NCBI RefSeq assembly: GCF_039555335.1
Contig: NC_092640.1
Coordinates: 38,027,795 to 38,091,794 of the forward strand
Reading direction: 5' to 3'
DNA length: 64,000 nucleotides
From: Amphiura filiformis
Lineage: Eukaryota; Echinodermata; Ophiuroidea; Amphilepidida; Amphiuridae
Shown: positions 57,403 through 64,000 of the stretch, one piece after another
How the letters are laid out: every line of letters begins with the position of its first letter
Numbering within the stretch: position 1 is the first letter of the stretch
Notes under the pieces: generated by a model
Told to the model about the DNA's origin: nothing
What the model saw: the letters and a program-made list of their open reading frames with translations, nothing else
Database searches by the model: none
Translations under genes and position numbers: made by a program

Positions 57403-59076
57403 ATAGCAAAAAGAAAAGTTTTCCGGTGACCACCCGATGACCATTCGGTGGTCATCAGAAACCTTTCGGATACCTTTTCCAGAGTTATCCAAAAGTGCCC
57501 GTTAGCGGATACCTTGCGGATACCTAATTATGTTATGCAAAAGTTTTCGGGTAGACATCCGGAAGTCTCCCAAAAACTCAAATATTTCAAATGAGTTACC
57601 TGGATTCTTTGCAGGAGTTACCCGGTGGTTATCCGCTTTTAATTTGACCTTGAAATAGCATAAAGCATCTTAAGAATGCATTGTGGGTGGGTATATGGTT
57701 AAAGGTCACTGAATGAATTCAAAATGGAGTAGGTAGCTGTTAGCAGTTGCAATATAGCTGTGCAGAATATTCAAGTTATTTGTGGTCCAAAATGTATGGA
57801 TTTACATGTAGGACATTACAAGATGTTTACTAATTAATCTGGAACATGCTGTAGGAATTATAAAGCATTGGATACTTGATTTCATATGACAATGCAGGTA
57901 GGAAATTTTGTACTAAATGATTTGTATTATTGATGCGGTCTTTATACAATTACCTAATATATGACACATTTGAATGTTTTAGTTTATATTTTTCTAGTAT
58001 ATCATAGATGATTTTGACAGTAAATTAATGGCAATTAAATAACTAATCATCAGCTGATGTATCAATTAACTGATAAGCTTTATGTTAAGCTATTTGTTGT
58101 AAACAAATTACAATTTTTTATATAAAAATTATAGGCTGTGTCATATGTGATCAATCACATTTAGGTACTGTAATACGTGCATATATGCTGATAACATATT
58201 CATAACAATTTGGTTGTACATTAATTGAAAGGTATGTCCCTTAATAAAGGTGTGTACCAAATTAAATCAGAAGAATATTTTTGTACAATAACTACAATTA
58301 CATTATACACTTTCAAGTTTCTTATAGCAAGATAGCACTAGCTCAACTGCCATGACTGCAGAGTTGTATTTCTCCAAAAACTACAATTCAAATAATAAGT
58401 TAAAAGGGCATTTCGTGATCCACAGCCTCATCCCCCACTTTTCTCAAAAAAAAGTTGAGATTTTTATATCACTGGAATACTCTGGCTACATAATGTTTAT
58501 GTACAAAATATTTCTTGCAGATTAATTCGTTTAGCAAAGATATCGCGAAATTTGAATTTCGTTCTGGTGCACCAGAACGAAATTACAACGTATTGTCTAT
58601 GGAGCAGTGTAATACACATAATCATGCATAACTCGCAAACGCAAAATCGGAATCAACTGAAATTTTGGGAATATGCTTTTTCGTGGATATGTACTGAAAA
58701 ATGTCATAAAAAGAGGATGCTAGGATCACGAAATACTCCTTTAAATTGCCTAATAAATTTGTGCATACTCATGAATTTGTTTTTCTGCATTCTCCAAAAG
58801 GTCACCAGGAAGTCTCCAAAGAGGTCACCAGGTATATCGTCACCAAAAGTTATCCGCTAGTTCCCAAAAAAAGTCATCGGGTAGTTACCCGCTAGTTTCC
58901 CAAAAAAGTCATCGGGTAGTCTTCCGGTACCTATTACTTGATAGGTATCCACTATGGTTTCCGAAAAATTTATCGGGTAGTCACCCGCTACCTATCTAAT
59001 TTGCATGTGATATTTGCCGGTGTCTACCCGGTGACTATCGGAAGTTATCCGCAAAGGTCTCATTTTTTGATATGGG
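57400..59076. mobile_element. 1.68-kb non-autonomous element with CCCATA ends
   Basis: It begins CCCATAGCAAAAAGAAAAG and ends TTTTTTGATATGGG, short inverted termini. Subterminal arrays of GGTGACCACCCGATGACC and ATCGGGTAGTTACCCGCTAG lie at both ends. No ORF of note. It carries a nested TTAA element at 58404-58740. A partial copy in reverse is at 60090-60972, and a fragment of its right end lies in each 7.3-kb tandem unit (about 14310-14405 in unit 1). Confidence 0.8.
58404..58740. mobile_element. 337-bp MITE with TTAA target site, nested
   Basis: AAGGGCATTTCGTGATCC at the left and GGATCACGAAATACTCCT at the right are inverted repeats with a few mismatches; TTAA directly flanks both sides, as for piggyBac- or Kolobok-type elements. 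It contains a perfect 30-bp palindrome at 58555-58584, centred on GGTGCACC. Confidence 0.85.
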
Positions 59077-59412
59077 CACCCCTTACCATCAACTACATTT
59101 ATTTTTATGTCTACTAAAACGCCATTTAGAATACATATACTAGTATTTGATTCCTGATTCATCAAGTCTGTATCCATAAATTTGATTACATTGAAATATA
59201 AATCTTTGGGAAGTTGGGAAAAATTGCTGTCAAAATTGAATTTATTATTAAAACAACCCTGTAGGATGATGCAGACAGTGAGTGGAGAGGGCAAGAGGTC
59301 ATTAAATCATAGCATTATAAGATGACCTGTAAAACCTTACTACAGCCGAATTGGTCAACCTGGGAGATTTTGTCCTAACTCACAGGACATATGGCCCTTA
59401 CTACACTGCAAC

Positions 59413-59641
59413 ATGGCTACATCAAATTTCCAACAGAAAATCCCACAACCATTATACTGTAACCATGACTGGTATTTATTGGCTCTCAATGAATATTATC
59501 AACAAACACGACGTCATGATATTATGGCAAAATGGATAGAAGAAGAATTTGAATCAAATGTAGTGAAGGTTTTATCTGAAAAATTTGGTGATAAACTTGA
59601 TGATCAGCCATTGAGTGTGCTTGGTGTGGGCAGCGGTGAAG
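59413..59641 (+). CDS. HNMT-like: Histamine N-methyltransferase-like protein, gene C, exon 1
   Basis: 229 bases, the same length as exon 1 of genes A and B, with the same phase 1 GTAAGG donor. It encodes 76 residues plus one base, from MATSNFQQK to the SAM motif I GVGSGEG. It is closest to gene B (shared CNHDWYLLALNEYYQQTRR) and intact. No second or third exon of the family appears in the remaining 4.36 kb. Intron 1 is 1.1 kb in gene A and 2.1 kb in gene B, so the rest of gene C probably lies beyond the window in a longer intron; it could also be a solitary exon. GAGAGGGCAAGAGGTCATTA upstream is shared with gene B. Confidence 0.82.
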
Positions 59642-60089
59642 GTAAGGCAAAATATGTGATATTTAATGATAATGATTACAATTATACTTTTCTAACTACT
59701 TTTTACTAAAAGTAGGCCTAGAACTATAGGCTCAAAAATGTTGTTGTTGAAGGAATAATGGGACATTTAGGCAAAGATGGTAAGGGCAAAGGCTGATCGC
59801 GGGATGGGATGGGTGCCCATACTTTCGCGATCACCTGTTTTCATTGATATCCATACCATCACACTATACCCCAGCTTTATTCCTTCCGATGATGTGCGGA
59901 GGGTTACAGGCAGGCCTTTACGCAGGGGTAGGGGATATGGGGGGGAGCTGGCCTAATTTGCAGAAGTATAAAAAGTCTCCACAAAACGTACAAGTGTAGC
60001 AAGCAAAAATATCAGGTTTTGATAAAAAATGTCAGTGTTGACAAAATATTTGCAAGCATGTTTGCCAGAAAATATTTTAAAAATGCTAA

Positions 60090-60972
60090 TTATAGTTATT
60101 GTACAAAAATATTCTTCTGATTAATTTGGTACACACCTTTATAAGGTGCATACCTTTCACTTAATGTACAACCAAATTGTTATGATATCACCATATATAC
60201 ATATATTACAGTACCTAAATGTGACCACATCACTGACACAGCCTATAATATTTATATCAAATATTATAATTTATTTGCAACAAAAAGCTTAACATCAAAC
60301 TTATCAGTTAATGGACACATTAGCTGATGATTAGTAATTTAATTAACATTAATTTACTGTCAAAATCATGTATGATTTACTAGATAAATATAAACTAAAA
60401 CATTCAATTGTGTCACATATTAGGTGCATGTACTTGTATAAAGACTGAATCAATATACAAATCATTTCATTCAAATGTTCCTACCTGCATTGTCATATGA
60501 AATCAAGCACAGCATGTTCCAGATTAGATTAATTAGTAAACATCTAGTAATGTCCTACATGTAAATCCATACATTTTGGACCACAAATAACTTGAATATT
60601 CTGCACAACTATATTCCAACTGCCAACAGCTAGCTACTCCATTTTGAATTCATTCAGTGACCTTTGACCATATACCCACCCACAATGCATTCTTAAGATG
60701 CTTTATGCTATTTCAAGGTCAAATTAAAAGCGGATAACCACCGGGTAATTCCTGCAAAGAAGTTTCTGGGAACCTTCTGGGTAACTCATTTGAAATTTTT
60801 TTTGGGAGACTTCCGGATGTCTACCCGAAAACTTTTGGATAACTTAATTAGGTATCCACAAGGTATCCAGCGGGCACTTTCGGATAACTCTGGAAAAGGT
60901 ACCCGAAAGGTTTTTGATGACCACCGAATGGTCATCGGGTGGTCACCGGGAAACTTTTCTTTTTGCTATGGG
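60090..60972. mobile_element. Inverted partial copy of the CCCATA element
   Basis: The complement of 60972 down to 60090 follows 57400 up to about 58305 with high identity (for example AATGCATTGTGGGTGGGTAT, ACATGTAGGACATTAC and CTAATCATCAGCT). The right portion of the element, including the nested TTAA MITE, is missing. Together with 57400-59076 it brackets exon 1 of gene C in opposite orientations. Confidence 0.88.
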
Positions 60973-61136
60973 AAGTACACCCTCTAGAACTATGAAAGTT
61001 GGTGTATATATGTGGCTACTTTACACTGCTGATTCCAATGCTGTAATCACAGACAGTATAGAATGTACCAATTGTAAATGATAAGTGTCCGAAATGGATG
61101 AAAACTTGCCTGGACCATTATTGGGGTGGTTCGTGG

Positions 61137-61290
61137 CAGTAGCGTAGCCAGCGCGGGGGAGGGGTGGGGCAATAAAATGTAATTGCCCCTCTAACAACAA
61201 ATGAAGGAGAAAATCTAGAGGGCAAAGGAAAAGAAAAGGGTCAAGAAACCCCTTTTCAACCAAAATTCACCCCGATCATGGGCCAAAAGA
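61137..61290. mobile_element. Repeat with AGTAGCGTAGCCAGC end
   Basis: It is the complement of 42330-42505: AGTAGCGTAGCCAGCGCG, GCAAAGGAAAAGAAAAGGG, CCCCTTTTC and ACCCCGATCATGGGCC. Non-coding. Confidence 0.6.
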
Positions 61291-61465
61291 GTGTAAAATA
61301 CAAAATATTTGCGCGCTGCGCACAATAATGCTGTTTTCATCACGATCGTGATCATGAAATTATACCAATGTATTCCTCTCATCATAATGAGTCAGAAAAG
61401 TATAACTTGACGCACATCCGATATACAGTTCTTAATTGAATTATAGGCAATTTAGCATTGATATC

Positions 61466-61777
61466 ATGAGCCGGCAGGTTCAAATCAATTTCTTCAACAT
61501 GTTCAACAACATAAAGATATCCCATCCTTATACTAGGACCAATACCAACGATTATGCAACTAAAGACGATATCAAAGAAATTAACAACCGGTTAGACAAA
61601 GTTCTACAGGGGATTGATAAAGGAAATAAACAATGGGCTGCTATGAATGAAAGAGTGAATGATATAGAGGACCGCGTAGTGGCAAACGAACAAAGCGTGG
61701 CTACTGACCATGAAGAGTTTAACCAAGGGGGTGACACTAAATTCACGGTTGTTCTATTAGCAACGCAAAATCTATGA
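61466..61777 (+). pseudogene. Coiled-coil ORF fragment, perhaps LINE ORF1-like
   Basis: The frame from MSRQVQ to about residue 90 has heptad-like charge spacing (DDIKEINNRLDKVLQGIDKG, NERVNDIEDRVVANEQSV), as in the coiled coils of ORF1 proteins of non-LTR elements or of other mobile-element proteins. From about 61726 the frame runs into a dispersed repeat also found inverted at 48660-48718, which breaks it. A TTATAG before it could be an acceptor, so a host exon cannot be excluded. Confidence 0.35.
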
Positions 61778-62052
61778 AAAATTCAGCTGGTTTAAGGTGG
61801 CTTTACACGATGAAATTTCCATTGCAAGGCCCATTACTTAGTGGGTGAGATTATGTCATGAAGCAATTCCTGGAGAGGGCAATCCCTCATTTGCATGTGC
61901 CGCATTCTTATTTAAATTAGCCACTGTGTTATTGCTTAATATTCATATGTTATGGAGAGCACTTTACACCACCAGATCGGGCAAGTCATGAATAATTTAG
62001 CGTTGTGAAGCCAAATAAACTTATTATTTCCCAGGCTTGAAAAAAAATTGTA

Positions 62053-62120
62053 GGCAGAGGTGGGAATCGATCTCGGTACCTCCCGGTTAAAAAGCGCAGT
62101 GCAACACCATTAAGCCAGCT
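62053..62120 (-). repeat. tRNA-like sequence (pseudogene or SINE head)
   Basis: On the - strand: AGCTGGCTTAATGGTGTTGC (A box TGGCTTAATGG), then GCGCTTTTTAACCGGG with TTT at the anticodon position, and GATCGATTCCC as a B box. The stems pair poorly, so it is not a functional tRNA gene. Confidence 0.5.
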
Positions 62121-62372
62121 AAATATCTGTTGTGAAATGTGTAACATTAAATCAGTAATAAAAGAAGTAGATTCAAATTGTAGAAAAGGGGAAATGTTTT
62201 TCCCTGCTCTAAAGAAAATAAAAATTGAGATCTTTAAACAAAATGTTACGGCTCTATTGAAAAAAAAAAAGATTGATATCAAAATAACTTGTCTATTTCA
62301 TATTTATTTCACGAGGCGGCATTATCACAGACGAACACTGTATAGGCTAAAAACTAGATACTCACCACTACC

Positions 62373-62444
62373 CGCCGTCGTAGGTCAGTGGTAGAGCATC
62401 AGACTGATGATGCCAAGATTGTTGGTTCGAGTCTTCCTGTCAGC
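62373..62444 (+). repeat. tRNA-like sequence (pseudogene or SINE head)
   Basis: TAGGTCAGTGGTAGAGCATC forms a D arm and A box, CAGACTGATGATGCC the anticodon arm, and GTTGGTTCGAGTC a T arm and B box. The T stem (GTTGG/CTTCC) and anticodon stem are mismatched, so this is a pseudogene or a SINE head. Confidence 0.5.
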
Positions 62445-62488
62445 AATGTTTATTTTTGTGAATGCAATGCTACGATACCATTTGTTAA

Positions 62489-62532
62489 TTTTTTTTATTT
62501 ATTTATTTATTTATTTATTTGTTTATTTGTTG
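62489..62532. repeat. (TTTA)n microsatellite
   Basis: About eight TTTA repeats passing into TTTG repeats. Confidence 0.9.
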
Positions 62533-62697
62533 TTGTTTTTTAATGTAAATAATTATGTATTTATTTTGTTTAATCACTCACTCACACTCAAAGAGGGCTC
62601 TTGGTCGATCAGTTCATTTATTCATTGTTTGATGGTTGTGATACGTCTGTTGATCGAAATTGAATATCATATAATTTATTCATATTCATTGTTTGTG

Positions 62698-62698
62698 A

Positions 62699-62733
<35 letters not shown>

Positions 62734-62752
62734 AACTGATTGATTGATTTGT
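62698..62752. repeat. (TGAT)n microsatellite
   Basis: About twelve TGAT repeats with one AACTGAT interruption. Confidence 0.92.
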
Positions 62753-62817
62753 TGAGCCGGTGCAAGTGAGTGCGTAGAGGCGAGTTACTTGAACAAGCCT
62801 TAATAATTATAATTAAT

Positions 62818-62820
62818 TAA

Positions 62821-62877
<57 letters not shown>

Positions 62878-62878
62878 C

Positions 62879-62911
<33 letters not shown>

Positions 62912-62920
62912 TTAACTAAT

Positions 62921-62987
<67 letters not shown>

Positions 62988-62990
62988 ATA
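62818..62990. repeat. (TAAC)n microsatellite, about 170 bp
   Basis: About 42 repeats of TAAC/CTAA with a few TCAC and TAAT variants. It is the longest simple repeat in the window. Confidence 0.95.
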
Positions 62991-63221
62991 GCTTCCCCCT
63001 CTCAGCCTGCCAAAATATTGTGACCACCCCCCTGTTGGACATTCAAATTATTGGGATTCCAAATAATGATTAAATACATCAGATTTGTAGATGTAGGCCT
63101 ACAATAAGAAAACTTAAAAAAAACAAACTAAACCGATATTTTACTCATTATTGACCATGGTAGGCGAAATCATCAATAGTGATTAAAGAATTTTTGTTCA
63201 AAATAAAATTTCCATATCATA

Positions 63222-63625
63222 AGCGTCCCCCCCCCCCGGGGTACTCACGTACAAGGTTTCCCACGAAAAATCCTAAAACATGGGTCTACTGAAGAAAAAA
63301 TCCTTATACATGGGTCTCCCTTTTTCCGTGCTATGTGTGAAAAGGAAAAACATGCGGGAAAAACATGTTGCTTTTACTATTTTCAAGCTCAAATCCTTAG
63401 ATATGGGTCCTTACTTTCCTGACAATCCTTAGATATGGGTACCTATTTTCGGTAAAATCGTGACCCTTAGAAATGGTTATGGGTTCGGAAGCTCGGGCCG
63501 CACATCCCCGGCGAAAAATAATCCAAGTACCCCCCCCAGGTTATCCTAAGCCTTTTATAAAGCGTTTAAAATCGCACCCCCCCATTTTACCCTCCCCAGG
63601 ACTCAAAACTATTGCACAGCCCCTG
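63222..63625. mobile_element. C/G-ended repeat with CCTTAGATATGGGT units
   Basis: It begins CCCCCGGGGTACTCACGTAC and ends ACTATTGCACAGCCCCTG, ends reminiscent of the GGTGCAATAATTATG family. The interior has about three copies of TCCTTAGATATGGGT, each followed by different sequence. No target duplication was determined. Confidence 0.45.
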
Positions 63626-64000
63626 ATAATCTCCAAAATTATTCAATTGCTTTTTTCGATGGGCCTAAACTCTTGTAATAGGCCTACACATATTAAATAC
63701 AGCAAGCTGCATTCAAATTATACATGCACGATACAAGTGGTATTCCAGAAACTCTGCACATCAGTGACATCACTTAATTAATATTACTACCGGTAGTGAA
63801 CAGCAAGCTTCAAAGCTTGAAAGTGCGCCCGCTTTACTACCTGAGAGCAATCCGGTGGCGGCGTTTCAATTTATTACTTGTTTAGAAATCCACAAGATCA
63901 AATGGAACGGTGAGTAATGATTATTTACTTGTTTTTAAAAATAAACTTCTTAGGCCAGTAATAAACTACGTTTACGGCCGACAACTATAGTTTGAATGAT

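Noticed and set aside
62137-62394. 85-codon ORF beside the tRNA-like sequences
   Set aside because: Short, lysine-rich from an A-run, overlapping a reverse ORF; no recognisable family.
62818-62990. Regular short repeat considered as a CRISPR-like array
   Set aside because: It is a plain 4-base microsatellite with no spacers, in an animal genome.

Overview
The window is animal nuclear DNA: intron-bearing genes with GT/AG splice sites, long intergenic stretches, microsatellites and a very high load of short inverted-repeat transposons. The gene content (a tetraspanin, a tandem sulfotransferase-like family and a tandem histamine N-methyltransferase-like family) and the repeat style (many palindromic MITEs, CR1/L2- and Jockey-type LINE fragments, tRNA-derived repeats) suggest a marine invertebrate deuterostome such as an echinoderm or hemichordate. 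That placement is an inference from memory, not a search result. I recognised no retrovirus, LTR element or Polinton.

Layout. About 130-860 is a broken LINE reverse-transcriptase tail. From 2723 to 7363 are the last five coding exons of a tetraspanin on the + strand; its first exons lie before the window. From 7592 to about 28.4 kb a unit of about 7.3 kb occurs three times in tandem. Each unit carries one sulfotransferase-like gene on the - strand (CDS 12069-13112, 19465-20403, 26763-27701). Units 1 and 2 are nearly identical. Unit 3 matches them up to about 27.4 kb and is more diverged beyond, with about 4 kb of extra transposon-rich DNA before homology resumes at about 32.34-32.70 kb.

From 35.4 kb to the end lies a + strand cluster of histamine N-methyltransferase-like genes: a relic of a terminal exon (35371-35766), gene A (36667-39184, three exons), gene B (50171-54549, three exons) and exon 1 of gene C (59413-59641), whose later exons must lie beyond the window if they exist. 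Genes A and B also share about 0.8-0.9 kb of 3' flank. The space between is filled by inverted-repeat elements, many nested, several tRNA-like sequences and satellite-like arrays.

Most interesting points. (1) The three sulfotransferase copies each differ in a way that may change function: copy 1 has lost its stop codon through a 1-nt deletion and reads past its own poly(A) signal, copy 2 has Phe at the family's PAPS-binding Ser, and copy 3 looks like a chimera of two paralogs. (2) The methyltransferase cluster keeps the SAM-binding motif but, by eye, lacks all three polar histamine-contact residues of human HNMT, so the substrate is probably not histamine. (3) Each methyltransferase gene has a different transposon directly upstream, and gene C preserves the empty site for the insertion at gene B. 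I see no clearly new multi-gene system; the window is best read as two recently expanding enzyme families in a transposon-rich setting.
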